From Vibrio sp. Y2-5 (GTDB lineage Bacteria; Pseudomonadota; Gammaproteobacteria; Enterobacterales; Vibrionaceae), in contig NZ_JACVEG010000001.1 in NCBI RefSeq assembly GCF_014596725.1, forward strand, positions 930,001 through 994,000: a stretch of 64,000 nucleotides of DNA, written 5' to 3'. The translations under genes and the position numbers were made by a program. Position 1 is the first letter of the stretch. Each line of letters opens with the position of its first letter. The notes below the pieces were generated by a model. It did not search any database and was not told where the DNA came from. It saw nothing but the letters and a program-made list of their open reading frames with translations. This document shows, piece after piece, positions 46,224-56,283 of this stretch.

Positions 46224-46739
46224 ATGAAGAAAATTTTGCTCGTCATCAGCGCGCTGATTTTAGGTGGCTGTCTTGGCATGCCGGAAACAGTAAAGCCTGT
46301 AAGTGGCTTCGAACTTCAAAATTACCTTGGTAAATGGTACGAAATTGCGCGTCTAGACCACTCTTTTGAAGAAGGGTTAAGTCAGGTCACGGCTGAGTAT
46401 TCGCTTCGAGATGATGGCGGGGTGTCGGTATTAAATAGAGGATATTCGGCAAGTGACGATGAATGGAAAGAAGCTGAAGGCAAAGCTTACTTTGTCAATA
46501 GTGATTCAGAAGGTTACCTCAAAGTTTCATTCTTCGGTCCATTTTACGGCTCATATGTGGTTTTTGCCTTAGAGCGTAACAATTATGACTATGCATTTAT
46601 CTCAGGTCCTAATACTCACTATCTGTGGCTATTAGCGAGGACGCCAACCGTAGAATCTGAAGTTATAACTCAATTTGTCCAAATGGCGAAAGAGCGTGGT
46701 TTTGATACGGATAAGCTGATTTTTGTTGAGCAGGAATAA
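46224..46739 (+). CDS. blc: Outer-membrane lipocalin Blc
   Basis: Bacterial lipocalin of about 171 residues from ATG 46224 (GGGAGG upstream). Lipoprotein signal MKKILLVISALILGGC, with the lipidated Cys at position 16, then GFELQNYLGKWYEIARLDHS with the lipocalin GxWY motif. Blc binds fatty acids or lysophospholipids at the outer membrane and is induced in stationary phase in E. coli. Conserved C-terminal YLWLLARTP. Confidence 0.9.
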   Translation: MKKILLVISALILGGCLGMPETVKPVSGFELQNYLGKWYEIARLDHSFEEGLSQVTAEYSLRDDGGVSVLNRGYSASDDEWKEAEGKAYFVNSDSEGYLKVSFFGPFYGSYVVFALERNNYDYAFISGPNTHYLWLLARTPTVESEVITQFVQMAKERGFDTDKLIFVEQE

Positions 46740-46832
46740 AGCCTGTTTGATTGAAGTGCTATTAAACGGGCTACAGCTGTAAAAAGGATGGTAGAATACG
46801 CGCTCAGAATAACTATCCGCCAGAAGACTATT

Positions 46833-47291
46833 ATGACTCGTGATTACTCCTTTGACTGCCTTGTAACTATGCCTCGCCATGAATTGGAAGAATTCAGCGT
46901 GAGAATGATCAGCAAAATGGTTCCTGAAGACGTAATGAATGAAATCTTTACGTTTGAACAAGAAGAAGTTGATAGTGAAGAACGCATGATGTCAGCGCGT
47001 TTAGATGCAATGCTGCGTATGACAGCCATTGCGCTAAGTGAAATTCAACAAGCTTTTGATGATTCAGAAAATGCTAAACAGAACAGTGAAAGAATGACCC
47101 GCTTGGTTCTTTGGCACTTCTATGCGATATCGTTCAACTTGGAGCAAGCGATTACGCTCGAAACACATTGTGAACTGGTTGAACAGTTGTTGGCTAAAGC
47201 CCCCGTCGATGCATTTGGTTGGGTTAATGCGCTCACAGAGCTTTTGCACACCTATGCGGATATTAACGCAAAGCAAAACCCTCAAGATTAG
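46833..47291 (+). CDS. Hypothetical protein
   Basis: 152 residues from ATG 46833 (frame open from 46788). Helix-rich, acidic, with FEQEEVDSEERMMSARLDAM and LVLWHFYAISFNLEQAITLE. No signal peptide or membrane helix. Family not recognised. It lies 15-36 bp before the PhzF gene, so the two may be co-transcribed. Confidence 0.65.
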   Translation: MTRDYSFDCLVTMPRHELEEFSVRMISKMVPEDVMNEIFTFEQEEVDSEERMMSARLDAMLRMTAIALSEIQQAFDDSENAKQNSERMTRLVLWHFYAISFNLEQAITLETHCELVEQLLAKAPVDAFGWVNALTELLHTYADINAKQNPQD

Positions 47292-47327
47292 ATTAACTGT
47301 CAACCATTGGAAAATAAGGAAATACCT

Positions 47328-48128
47328 GTGGAGCTATACGTCTATCAAGTCGACTCATTCACTTCTGAAGTTTTCAAAGGCAATCCAGCAGGGGTGTGTA
47401 TTACCGATACCGCGCTAGATGAATCTACAATGTTCGCAATTGCTGCTGAAATGGCGGTCTCAGAAACCGCATTTTTGGTGACAGACACGATGCAGTTACG
47501 TTGGTTTACTCCTGAGGTTGAAGTAAAGCTTTGTGGTCACGGCACTCTAGCGGTTGCGCATGTTTTACAAGAGCAGGGGCTGTATCAAGTTGGTGACCGT
47601 ATTGAATTTAATACTCTATCTGGTGTGTTAACGGCTGAGTTGGGAACTGAGGATATTCATCTTACATTTCCTGCACCTGAACTAAGTATGGACGTGGAAA
47701 TTGACGAACAACTCATTGAACGTTTAGGTATACCAAGACCCCAAGTTGTTGATTACGGCTGCTTTGATTCTAAACAGTTGATCGTCATTAATGACGAAGC
47801 ACATCTGCATCAACTTAATCCCGATTTTAGTGGTCTTCTTAAACTCAAAGGTCGAGGCCTAGTGGTTACAGCTAAATCGAAGGATGACGTGGACTTCGTA
47901 TCTCGATATTTCGCACCTTGGGTTGGCGTTAACGAAGACCCTGTAACAGGTTCAGCACACTGTGCTCTGAGCGTCTATTGGTCAACGGTACTTAATAAAA
48001 CTAAGTTGAAAGGGTACCAAGCGTCACGTCGGGGTGGTTTTGTTGATGTTGAGCAGCTCGACGTTAATACAGTAAAGCTTTCTGGCAAGGCAGTTACGGT
48101 ACTGAAAGGTCAAATGAGGATCGCTTGA
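47328..48128 (+). CDS. PhzF-family protein
   Basis: 266 residues of the PhzF fold: VDSFTSEVFKGNPAGVCI, VSETAFLV (catalytic Glu), VKLCGHGTLAVAHVL and GVNEDPVTGSAHCALSVYW. Unlike the cassette-15 paralogue it has the more usual EDPVTGSAH motif. GTG 47328, eight bases after AAGGAA, is the likely start; TTG 47307 lacks a ribosome site. Substrate unknown. Confidence 0.85.
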   Translation: MELYVYQVDSFTSEVFKGNPAGVCITDTALDESTMFAIAAEMAVSETAFLVTDTMQLRWFTPEVEVKLCGHGTLAVAHVLQEQGLYQVGDRIEFNTLSGVLTAELGTEDIHLTFPAPELSMDVEIDEQLIERLGIPRPQVVDYGCFDSKQLIVINDEAHLHQLNPDFSGLLKLKGRGLVVTAKSKDDVDFVSRYFAPWVGVNEDPVTGSAHCALSVYWSTVLNKTKLKGYQASRRGGFVDVEQLDVNTVKLSGKAVTVLKGQMRIA

Positions 48129-48284
48129 ACCCACTGTTAGTAGGGAAGGACTTGTTTTCTCTGTATCGCTTCTCTAACGCTTGTATTTGGCCACTTTAAC
48201 TTACAAAAGAGATTGATTCGTTGGAGAAGTCATATTAGTCTGCAGACGTCTATACATCTAAATAAAGAATATAAGGGAGTTTGT

Positions 48285-49211
48285 ATGTCAGGTCAGCAGT
48301 TGGTTACCATATTAGATGGCGGTATGGGCAGAGAGTTGAAGCGCCGTGGAGCTCCATTTCGTCAGCCAGAGTGGTCAGCATTGGCTATGATGGAAGCGCC
48401 GGAAGTTGTGGGTGAAGTACACCGTTCATTCATTCAAAATGGTGCTCAAGTAATTACGACTAACAGTTATGCACTTGTGCCTTTCCACATTGGTCAAGAG
48501 TGCTTCGATGCTCAAGCTCAACTATTGGCAGACCGAGCGGGAAAGGTCGCCAGAGAAGCAGTTGTTGCAGAAGGTAAGCAAACGTTAGTTGCGGGTTCTA
48601 TTCCTCCATTGTTTGGCTCATATCGCGCCGATCTCTATCAACCTGAAAATGCAGAAAAGATTGCGTCGCCACTTATCAAAGGGCTAGATGCTCATATTGA
48701 TGTATGGCTTGCTGAAACACAGAGTCTGATTGCAGAATCCACTACTATTTATCAACAGGTAAGAGCACTAGGAACAGGAAATAAGCCATTTTGGGTTTCA
48801 TTTACCCTAAACGACAGTGAGAAAACTGACGTACCGCAGCTTCGCTCAGGCGAGACTGTTAAACAGGCGGTTGAAGCTATGGCAGCACTGAATGTGAATG
48901 CAATTTTGTTTAACTGCAGTCAACCAGAAATTATGGAAGATGCTTTAATTGTTGCGAGAACGACGCTGGAATCACTTAATGCCGAAGGGATTCAACTTGG
49001 TGTTTATGCAAATGCATTTCCCCCTACAACAAAAGAAGCAACAGCGAATGACGGATTAGATGAACTCCGTGATGATCTCAATCTAACCGTATACGCAGAG
49101 ATTGCAGACAAATGGCATAAGCAAGGCGCGAGTTTGATTGGCGGTTGTTGTGGCATAGGTCCTGAGCATATCAATGAGTTGAGCAAACATTTTTCTGCTT
49201 ATCTTCGTTAA
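48285..49211 (+). CDS. Homocysteine S-methyltransferase family protein
   Basis: 308 residues from ATG 48285 behind AAGGGAG; the frame extends 24 codons further but without a ribosome site. TIM-barrel of the MmuM/Pfam S-methyl_trans family. DGGMGRELKRRG at the N-terminus, TNSYALVPFHIG, and the zinc cysteines in LFNCSQPEIM and IGGCCGIGPEHI. Probably converts homocysteine to methionine with a donor such as S-methylmethionine; the donor is inferred. Confidence 0.88.
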   Translation: MSGQQLVTILDGGMGRELKRRGAPFRQPEWSALAMMEAPEVVGEVHRSFIQNGAQVITTNSYALVPFHIGQECFDAQAQLLADRAGKVAREAVVAEGKQTLVAGSIPPLFGSYRADLYQPENAEKIASPLIKGLDAHIDVWLAETQSLIAESTTIYQQVRALGTGNKPFWVSFTLNDSEKTDVPQLRSGETVKQAVEAMAALNVNAILFNCSQPEIMEDALIVARTTLESLNAEGIQLGVYANAFPPTTKEATANDGLDELRDDLNLTVYAEIADKWHKQGASLIGGCCGIGPEHINELSKHFSAYLR

Positions 49212-49534
49212 TAGAAGCTTAGACAACAAATAAAGTCTCATATTGAGCACACTAATTTAATTAAACTGAAGGTTGGTTGTTAATTTCAGCTATCTTTTTG
49301 GGGAGAGTTACTTGTTTAGCTCTCCCTTATACCCACCTAATTTAAAAGTGCTTTCCAAATCGTTATAAAAGCATCGTCAGGTAATTTCCTTTGCTCCTGA
49401 GCATCCCCAAATTGGTCTTCAGAACACTAGGTATACAAATTGTGCTCTATAGTTGACCCAAGATGAATTCGTTTTGCTTAAACGTCTGCTAACAGCTAAC
49501 TTCAATATAAATAACGTTTTAAAAACTAACAGAT
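49212..49534 (+). other. Intergenic region with a hairpin
   Basis: 323 bp without a gene. GGGAGAG (49301-49307) and CTCTCCC (49320-49326) form a 7-bp hairpin without a good T tract, possibly ending the preceding transcript. The rest presumably holds the promoter of the EAL gene, but I see no clear element. Confidence 0.5.
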
Positions 49535-50311
49535 ATGATTGATAAAACAGTTAAACCTGCGGATTACAATAAGATGTCTTGCAAACAATGCTTAGAGAAT
49601 AGCGATCTTGGCTTTGACTTCACAATGGCCTTTCAACCCATTATTCAATATTCAACCCAAACGGTATTTGGCTATGAAGCATTGGTAAGAGGAACGCATA
49701 ATGAATCGGCGTTATCTGTTATTGAGAAAGTGAATGATGAAAACAGATACCGGTTTGATCAACTTTGTCGAGTTAAGGCAATTGCTCTTGCTTCGAAGCT
49801 ATATATTGATGCTGTTTTGAGTATTAACTTTCTGCCTAATGCCGTGTATCGACCAGAACTTTGTATTCGTACCACGTTAGAAGCTGCAAAGGAGTACAGC
49901 TTCCCAATCGAAAACATCATGTTTGAATTTACGGAAGTGGAACAAGTTAAAGATAATGCGCACATAAAGCACATTGTTGAGTGTTACAAAAATTTAGGTT
50001 TCAGAACGGCGGTTGATGATTTTGGATCGGGTTACTCAGGGTTGAATCTTTTGTCAGGCTTTCAAACAGACATCGTTAAACTGGATATGGAGTTAATCCG
50101 AAACATAGATAAGGACCCTGTTAAACAAACGATCATAAAACATTGTTTGGCTATGTTTGCAGAACTTAATATTACGCCGCTTGCAGAGGGTATCGAGACC
50201 AAAGAAGAGGTAATTTTCTTGAAAGATGCCGGTATCGATTTAATGCAAGGTTACTATTTTGCCAAACCCGGATTCGAATCCCTTCCTAGTGTCGACTTCA
50301 ATCTTCTTTGA
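49535..50311 (+). CDS. EAL-domain cyclic-di-GMP phosphodiesterase
   Basis: 258 residues, essentially one EAL domain with no sensor or GGDEF part. The catalytic set looks complete: GYEALVRG (EAL motif), SINFLPNAVY (Asn), FEFTEVEQV (Glu), AVDDFGSGYSGLNLL (Asp pair and loop 6), KLDMELI (Lys) and LAEGIET (Glu), with QGYYFAKP at the end. Predicted to hydrolyse c-di-GMP to pGpG in the cytoplasm. The N-terminal NKMSCKQCLENSD adds two cysteines of unknown role. Confidence 0.88.
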   Translation: MIDKTVKPADYNKMSCKQCLENSDLGFDFTMAFQPIIQYSTQTVFGYEALVRGTHNESALSVIEKVNDENRYRFDQLCRVKAIALASKLYIDAVLSINFLPNAVYRPELCIRTTLEAAKEYSFPIENIMFEFTEVEQVKDNAHIKHIVECYKNLGFRTAVDDFGSGYSGLNLLSGFQTDIVKLDMELIRNIDKDPVKQTIIKHCLAMFAELNITPLAEGIETKEEVIFLKDAGIDLMQGYYFAKPGFESLPSVDFNLL

Positions 50312-50616
50312 TTCTGTCTCTACAAGATCAAGGCTTTCAATAGAAAAGATCTTGTTTATTGTCGACACATTTTGTTTTTCATTAATGTTGTCGACAACCC
50401 ATTTCCCTCCCTATAAAACGAAATAATCACATAAATATTAAAATACATTAGGTTAGGGTAATTTGTTGCCTTTAATGATAAATTGCTAATGTTATACCTT
50501 AGTCTAAGTTGTCGACAATTAGCTTGATTGTCGACAATCTGATCGTCTAAAGTAACGTCATTCCTTGATGAGCGTTTAAGCAACAGAGCGCTGAACAAGC
50601 AAAATGAAGAGACAAC
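50312..50616 (+). promoter_or_regulatory. prp control region with four TTGTCGACAA-type operators
   Basis: Inverted-repeat sites centred on GTCGAC at 50359-50368 (TTGTCGACAC), 50388-50397, 50509-50518 and 50528-50537 (all TTGTCGACAA). The last two are 19 bp apart, the first two 29 bp apart, with about 110 bp between the pairs. The palindrome and its position before a GntR/FCD gene fit autoregulatory operators of that regulator. The pairing at two distances could allow looping. Confidence 0.75.
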
Positions 50617-51318
50617 ATGAATAGTGAATTAAAAAAGCCAGCGAACAGCGACAAAGAAAATACCAAGTCAGAAAACCTGACAGAGTATTTAATTGAAGCG
50701 ATTGTAGAAGGGCAAATTGCTCCTGGTAGCAAGATCTCTGAGCCTGAGCTAGCCAAGCGTTTTCAAGTAAGCCGCGGACCTTTGCGTGAAGCGTTAATGC
50801 GCATTGAAGGTTTAGGCTTAATTGAACGAATTCCTCATGTTGGCGCACGAGTCATTCAATTCTCATCTGAAAAGTTAGTAGAGCTATACGCTGTGCGTGA
50901 AGCATTAGAAGGAATGGCGGCGCGTCTTGCTGCTCGTAATATCACAGAAATCGAAATTGCAGGTTTGGAAACACTATTGTCGACACACTCTGCACATATC
51001 GATCAAGTTGACGGTGCCTCTTACTTCCACCAGCAAGGTGATTTTGACTTTCACTATCGCATTATTAAGGCAAGCCGCAATAGTCAGCTAGTTTCTCTTC
51101 TGTGTGATGAGCTTTATCACTTGCTGCGCATGTATCGATACCAGTCTCCACGTGCACAGTCTCGTCCTGTTGAAGCTTTGGACGAACATAAATTTATCCT
51201 GCAAGCGATTCGTAATAGAGATGAAGAGCTGGCAGAAATGCTGATGCGTCGCCACATATCAAGAAGCCGACGTTTAATAGAACAACAGATTCTAAGCGAA
51301 GCTAAAGATCTAGATTAA
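50617..51318 (+). CDS. GntR/FCD-family regulator of the prp operon
   Basis: 233 residues: winged helix-turn-helix (about 20-80: [38 protein letters not shown]) and an all-helical FCD effector domain with metal-site residues ([21 protein letters not shown]). The first gene of the methylcitrate cluster, 10 bp before prpB; likely a repressor that senses a pathway intermediate. It replaces the sigma-54-dependent PrpR of enterics, a known arrangement in vibrios and related marine bacteria. Confidence 0.88.
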   Translation: MNSELKKPANSDKENTKSENLTEYLIEAIVEGQIAPGSKISEPELAKRFQVSRGPLREALMRIEGLGLIERIPHVGARVIQFSSEKLVELYAVREALEGMAARLAARNITEIEIAGLETLLSTHSAHIDQVDGASYFHQQGDFDFHYRIIKASRNSQLVSLLCDELYHLLRMYRYQSPRAQSRPVEALDEHKFILQAIRNRDEELAEMLMRRHISRSRRLIEQQILSEAKDLD

Positions 51319-51328
51319 GGAGAATCAC

Positions 51329-52216
51329 ATGTTGAGCCCAGGAGCAAAGTTTCGACTTGCAGTTAAAACCAATAACCCACTACAGATTGTTGGCACTATA
51401 AACCCATATTGCGCCATGATGGCGAAAAAATTGGGCCACCAAGCGATTTATCTTTCTGGTGGCGGCATTGCCAATGCGTCATACGGATTACCGGATCTTG
51501 GAATCACCACACTCAATGACGTACTGGTGGATGTTGACCGCATTACTAATGCGTGTGACTTACCACTTCTTGTCGATATCGACACTGGTTTTGGTGGTGC
51601 TTTCAACATTGGTCGCACTATTAAAGCTATGGAAAAAGCGGGTGCTGCTGCGGTTCACATGGAAGACCAAGTGGCGCAAAAACGTTGTGGTCACCGTCCG
51701 AATAAAGCCATTGTTAGTTTGGAAGAGATGGCTGATCGAGTTAAAGCCGCGGTTGATGCTCGCTATAACCCAGAGTTTGTGATTATGGCTCGTACTGATG
51801 CGCTTGCCGTGGAAGGTATGGACAGTGCCATTGAACGTGCCATTGCTTGTGTTGAAGCGGGTGCAGATATGATCTTCCCAGAAGCTATGACGGAACTTCA
51901 ACAATATGAACGTTTTTCAACGGCTCTGCATTCAGCAACAGGTAAACACGTCCCAATTCTTGCCAACATTACTGAATTTGGTCAAACACCTCTGTACAAC
52001 TGCGAAGAGCTAGGGAAATCAAAAGTCGATATGGTGCTTTACCCGCTCAGTGCATTCCGTGCAATGAACAAAGCGGCTGAAATGGTTTACAGCCATATTT
52101 TGGAAAACGGTAATCAGGAAGCTCTGCTCGATAGTATGCAAACGCGAAAAGAGTTGTATGAATATCTGAATTACCACAGTTACGAAGACAAGCTAGACCA
52201 ACTGTTTAGCAAGTAA
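51329..52216 (+). CDS. prpB: 2-methylisocitrate lyase PrpB
   Basis: Cleaves 2-methylisocitrate to pyruvate and succinate, the last step of the methylcitrate cycle. 295 residues, PEP-mutase/isocitrate-lyase fold. Active-site loop [10 protein letters not shown] (Lys-Arg-Cys-Gly-His) around 117-126, metal-site DIDTGFGG, and [13 protein letters not shown] are intact. AAGGAG ribosome site. Confidence 0.95.
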   Translation: MLSPGAKFRLAVKTNNPLQIVGTINPYCAMMAKKLGHQAIYLSGGGIANASYGLPDLGITTLNDVLVDVDRITNACDLPLLVDIDTGFGGAFNIGRTIKAMEKAGAAAVHMEDQVAQKRCGHRPNKAIVSLEEMADRVKAAVDARYNPEFVIMARTDALAVEGMDSAIERAIACVEAGADMIFPEAMTELQQYERFSTALHSATGKHVPILANITEFGQTPLYNCEELGKSKVDMVLYPLSAFRAMNKAAEMVYSHILENGNQEALLDSMQTRKELYEYLNYHSYEDKLDQLFSK

Positions 52217-52451
52217 CCGTAATCAAGATTCAATCCCTACTTGTAGCTGTGCTGTAAGTGGGGAAGCCCAAGAAAACTGAAAATAGTGTTTAGACAAGGC
52301 TTTTAAAGAAACATAGAAACATAGTAAACGTATAGCTTACGTTTTCTCTAATAATCCAATAACGTGAAACTGCTGAGCAAAAGCACCCACGAGGTGGACC
52401 CAAGGAGGTCGGCTTTTATAGCCCGAAGCAAAGCGACAAAAGGAGTTCAAC
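52217..52451 (+). other. Long spacer between prpB and prpC
   Basis: 235 bp within an otherwise tight operon. It contains small inverted repeats (CCAC/GTGG near 52386) and an AAGGAGG at 52402-52408 that is not followed by a start codon. Could be an internal promoter, mRNA processing or a small-RNA region; no recognised riboswitch motif. Confidence 0.45.
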
Positions 52452-53591
52452 ATGCCTCATTCCCCTAAAGGAGAGCTAGGCGGAGCTGGCCTACGCGGTC
52501 AAAGTGCTGGAAGCACCGCTTTATGTACGGTTGGTAAAACAGGTACAGGTCTAACTTACCGTGGTTACGACATCACAGATTTAGCCAACCATGCACAGTT
52601 TGAAGAAGTTGCTCATTTACTGTTAGTAGGGCATTTGCCAAACCAAACTGAATTAGACCAATACAAAACGCGTCTGATTGGTTTGCGTGGCTTACCACAA
52701 CCTCTCAAAGAAGCACTTGAGTTAATTCCAGCAGACGCTCATCCCATGGATGTGATGCGCACTGGTTGTTCAATGCTAGGTAACTTAGAAACTGAACAAG
52801 ATTTTTCACAACAAGTTGCCGCTACGGAAAGAATGTTAGCCTTGTTCCCAGCCATTATCTGTTATTGGTATAGATTCAGCCATGACGGCGTGCGCATTGA
52901 TACCGAAGATCGCAGCGAAGATTCGATTGGTGGTTACTTCTTAAAAATGCTGACAGATAAAGTGCCAAGCGAGCTGTTTAAACAAGTGATGCATACTTCA
53001 TTGATTGTTTATGCTGAGCACGAATTCAATGCTTCAACTTTTGCTGCACGTGTGTGTGCTTCAACGTTATCTGACTTGCACTCATGTGTGACAGCTGCGA
53101 TCGGCACTTTGCGAGGACCACTGCATGGTGGTGCAAACGAAGCTGCGATGGAAATGATTGAAAACTGGCAGACACCGGATGAAGCAGAACAAAACATAAT
53201 GCGGATGCTGGCGAACAAAGACAAAATCATGGGCTTTGGTCATGCTATCTATCGAGAAAGCGATCCGCGTAATGCACTGATCAAACGATGGTCAAAAGAA
53301 CTTTCTGAATTTGTTGGTGATAAACAACTTTACGCTGTTTCTGAACGTGTCGAAGCCGTGATGAAACGTGAAAAAGACCTGTTCTGTAACGCTGATTTCT
53401 TCCACGCCTCTGCTTATCACTTTATGGGCATTCCAACTAAGCTATTCACGCCAATATTTGTGATGAGTCGTTTAACTGGTTGGGCAGCACATGTGTACGA
53501 GCAACGTGCGAATAACCGAATTATTCGTCCAAGCGCAGATTACACTGGCCCAGATCATCAAGAATGGGTGCCAATCGAAAAACGTAGTTAA
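52452..53591 (+). CDS. prpC: 2-methylcitrate synthase PrpC
   Basis: Condenses propionyl-CoA with oxaloacetate. 379 residues of the citrate-synthase family; the N-terminal GLTYRGYDITDLANHAQFEE, catalytic His in LHGGANEAAMEM and in GFGHAIYRESDPR, and the late FTPIFVMSRLTGWAAHVYEQ are conserved. ATG lies behind AAAAGGAG. Confidence 0.95.
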   Translation: MPHSPKGELGGAGLRGQSAGSTALCTVGKTGTGLTYRGYDITDLANHAQFEEVAHLLLVGHLPNQTELDQYKTRLIGLRGLPQPLKEALELIPADAHPMDVMRTGCSMLGNLETEQDFSQQVAATERMLALFPAIICYWYRFSHDGVRIDTEDRSEDSIGGYFLKMLTDKVPSELFKQVMHTSLIVYAEHEFNASTFAARVCASTLSDLHSCVTAAIGTLRGPLHGGANEAAMEMIENWQTPDEAEQNIMRMLANKDKIMGFGHAIYRESDPRNALIKRWSKELSEFVGDKQLYAVSERVEAVMKREKDLFCNADFFHASAYHFMGIPTKLFTPIFVMSRLTGWAAHVYEQRANNRIIRPSADYTGPDHQEWVPIEKRS

Positions 53592-53600
53592 CCGTCTAAA

Positions 53601-53629
53601 AGGCGCTGTACTTATAAAGTGCAGCGCCT
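53601..53629 (+). terminator. Hairpin between prpC and acnD
   Basis: AGGCGCTGTACTT - ata - AAGTGCAGCGCCT, a 13-bp stem with one G-T mismatch, followed by TGTTT. Because acnD continues the operon, it is probably a partial terminator or stabilising element. Confidence 0.75.
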
Positions 53630-53693
53630 TGTTTAATACACATTAAAGCCACTCTTACAAAATCAAATAGGACGGAGTGAGAAGGAAGAAGCG

Positions 53694-56273
53694 ATGAACA
53701 ATACTTATAAAAAAACGCTTCCGGGAAGCCAGATTAGTTATTTTGACACTCGTGAAGCCGTTAATCAGATATCTCCAAATGCTTACGAAAAGCTGCCTTA
53801 TACTTCGCGCGTACTTGCGGAAAATTTAGTGCGACGCTGCGATCCTGAAACATTAGTTGATTCACTAAAACAGATTATTGAACGCAAACGCGATATGGAT
53901 TTCCCTTGGTATCCAGCTCGTGTGGTCTGCCACGATATTTTAGGACAAACCGCCTTAGTTGACCTTGCTGGTCTGCGTGATGCGATTGCAGATCAGGGTG
54001 GTGATCCAGCCAAAGTTAACCCAGTGGTTGAAACTCAGCTGATCGTTGATCACTCGCTTGCTGTTGAACATGCCGGATTCGATCCCGAAGCCTTTGATAA
54101 AAACCGTGCGATAGAAGAACGTCGTAACGAAGACCGATTTCATTTTATCGAATGGTGTAAAACCGCATTTGAGAATGTCAGTGTTATCCCTGCGGGTAAC
54201 GGCATCATGCACCAGATCAACCTAGAAAAAATGTCGCCAGTGATTCAACTTAAAGATGGCGTCGCATTTCCTGATACTTGTGTGGGGACAGACAGTCATA
54301 CGCCACACGTCGATTCACTCGGTGTAATTGCTATCGGTGTTGGTGGATTAGAAGCTGAAACCGTCATGCTAGGTCGTCCTTCAATGATGCGTTTACCGGA
54401 CATCGTTGGTGTGAAACTGACTGGTAAGCGTAAACCGGGTATTACCGCTACTGACATTGTGTTGGCTATTACCGAATTTCTGCGTAATGAAAAAGTAGTC
54501 TCGTGCTACTTAGAATTCTTCGGTGAAGGTGCCAAAGATCTCACCATCGGTGACCGTGCAACCATCTCTAACATGACACCAGAATACGGTGCGAGCGCGG
54601 GTATGTTCTACATCGATGAGCAGACCATCAACTACCTAAAACTGACTGGTCGCGATGCTGAGCAAGTTGCCTTAGTTGAGCAATACGCTAAAGAGACGGG
54701 CTTATGGTCTGATAGCCTTGAAAACGCAGAATATGAGCGTGTGCTTGAGTTTGATTTATCAAGCGTAGAGCGCAACTTAGCTGGTCCTTCCAATCCGCAT
54801 CGTCGCCTGCCTACTTCTCAACTAGCTGCTCGCGGTATTGCGGGTAAGTGGGAAGAGGTCGAGGGAGAAATGCCGGACGGTGCAGTGATCATCGCGGCAA
54901 TTACCTCTTGTACCAACACCAGCAACCCTCGCAACGTGGTTGCTGCCGGTTTGCTGGCTAAAAAAGCCAATCAGCTAGGGCTGGTTCGCAAACCTTGGGT
55001 GAAAACTTCATTCGCACCAGGTTCTAAAGTGGCAAAACTTTATCTAGAAGAAGCAGGATTATTACCCGAACTTGAACAGCTAGGGTTCGGAATTGTTGGG
55101 TATGCTTGTACTACCTGTAATGGTATGAGTGGTGCGTTAGATCCTGTGATTCAGCAGGAGATCATTGACCGGGACCTATACGCTACCGCGGTATTGTCTG
55201 GTAACCGTAACTTCGATGGTCGTATTCATCCTTATGCCAAACAAGCATTTCTGGCGTCTCCGCCGCTTGTGGTTGCGTATGCTTTAGCGGGCACCATTCG
55301 TTTTGATATTGAACGTGATGCGTTAGGCCATGACGCAAATGGCAATCCTATTTATCTCAATGACGTTTGGCCAAGTGATGAAGAGATCGATCAAGTTGTG
55401 GGTCAACACGTTAAACCAGAGCAGTTTAATCAAGTCTACATTCAGATGTTTAAACTGGATGACGCGGAAAAGAGCAGCAGCCCACTGTATGACTGGCGCC
55501 CGATGAGTACCTATATTCGTCGACCACCATATTGGGAAGGCGCGCTAGCTGGAGAAAGAACTTTAAAAGGTATGCGTCCATTAGCGGTATTGGGTGACAA
55601 CATCACTACTGACCATTTGTCGCCTTCGAATGCGATTCTGGCATCCAGCGCGGCAGGGGAATACCTGACGAAGATGAATGTACCAGAAGAAGATTTTAAC
55701 TCTTATGCGACACACCGTGGCGATCACTTAACCGCGCAACGTGCAACCTTTGCTAACCCGAAACTGTTTAACGAAATGGTGAAGGAAAATGGTGAAGTGG
55801 TGCAGGGCTCTCTCGCTCGTATTGAACCAGAAGGCAAAGTGACTCGCATGTGGGAAGCGATTGAAACCTACATGGAACGTAAACAACCGTTGATTATTGT
55901 TGCGGGTGCAGATTACGGACAAGGTTCATCGCGAGACTGGGCTGCCAAAGGTGTTCGTCTTGCTGGTGTTGAAGCGATCGTCGCAGAAGGCTTTGAACGA
56001 ATTCACCGCACAAACTTAGTCGGCATGGGCGTACTTCCATTGCAGTTTAAAAACGGCGTGAATCGCAAAACTTTGTCCTTGGATGGTACTGAACTTTACG
56101 ATGTGGTAGGTGAAATTAAACCGGGTGTGGATTTGGCATTGGTCATTACTCGTAGCAACGGTGAAAAGCTGGATGTGGCGGTAACGTGTCGATTGGATAC
56201 TGCTGATGAAGTGAATGTGTATAACGCAGGCGGTGTATTGCAACGCTTTGCTCAAGATTTTTTAGCGCAGTAG
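53694..56273 (+). CDS. acnD: Fe/S-dependent 2-methylcitrate dehydratase AcnD
   Basis: Aconitase-family enzyme of 859 residues that dehydrates 2-methylcitrate; used with PrpF in place of PrpD. Cluster cysteines are in AAITSCTNTSNPRN and GYACTTCNGMSG; the swivel domain carries GDNITTDHLSPSNAIL and GADYGQGSSRDWAAKG. Ten bases separate it from prpF. Confidence 0.95.
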   Translation: MNNTYKKTLPGSQISYFDTREAVNQISPNAYEKLPYTSRVLAENLVRRCDPETLVDSLKQIIERKRDMDFPWYPARVVCHDILGQTALVDLAGLRDAIADQGGDPAKVNPVVETQLIVDHSLAVEHAGFDPEAFDKNRAIEERRNEDRFHFIEWCKTAFENVSVIPAGNGIMHQINLEKMSPVIQLKDGVAFPDTCVGTDSHTPHVDSLGVIAIGVGGLEAETVMLGRPSMMRLPDIVGVKLTGKRKPGITATDIVLAITEFLRNEKVVSCYLEFFGEGAKDLTIGDRATISNMTPEYGASAGMFYIDEQTINYLKLTGRDAEQVALVEQYAKETGLWSDSLENAEYERVLEFDLSSVERNLAGPSNPHRRLPTSQLAARGIAGKWEEVEGEMPDGAVIIAAITSCTNTSNPRNVVAAGLLAKKANQLGLVRKPWVKTSFAPGSKVAKLYLEEAGLLPELEQLGFGIVGYACTTCNGMSGALDPVIQQEIIDRDLYATAVLSGNRNFDGRIHPYAKQAFLASPPLVVAYALAGTIRFDIERDALGHDANGNPIYLNDVWPSDEEIDQVVGQHVKPEQFNQVYIQMFKLDDAEKSSSPLYDWRPMSTYIRRPPYWEGALAGERTLKGMRPLAVLGDNITTDHLSPSNAILASSAAGEYLTKMNVPEEDFNSYATHRGDHLTAQRATFANPKLFNEMVKENGEVVQGSLARIEPEGKVTRMWEAIETYMERKQPLIIVAGADYGQGSSRDWAAKGVRLAGVEAIVAEGFERIHRTNLVGMGVLPLQFKNGVNRKTLSLDGTELYDVVGEIKPGVDLALVITRSNGEKLDVAVTCRLDTADEVNVYNAGGVLQRFAQDFLAQ

Positions 56274-56283
56274 GAGGTAGAGA

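Noticed and set aside
49301..49326. Rho-independent terminator after the homocysteine methyltransferase gene
   Set aside because: Good stem, but 90 bp away and with no T tract on either strand; kept only as a hairpin in the intergenic note.
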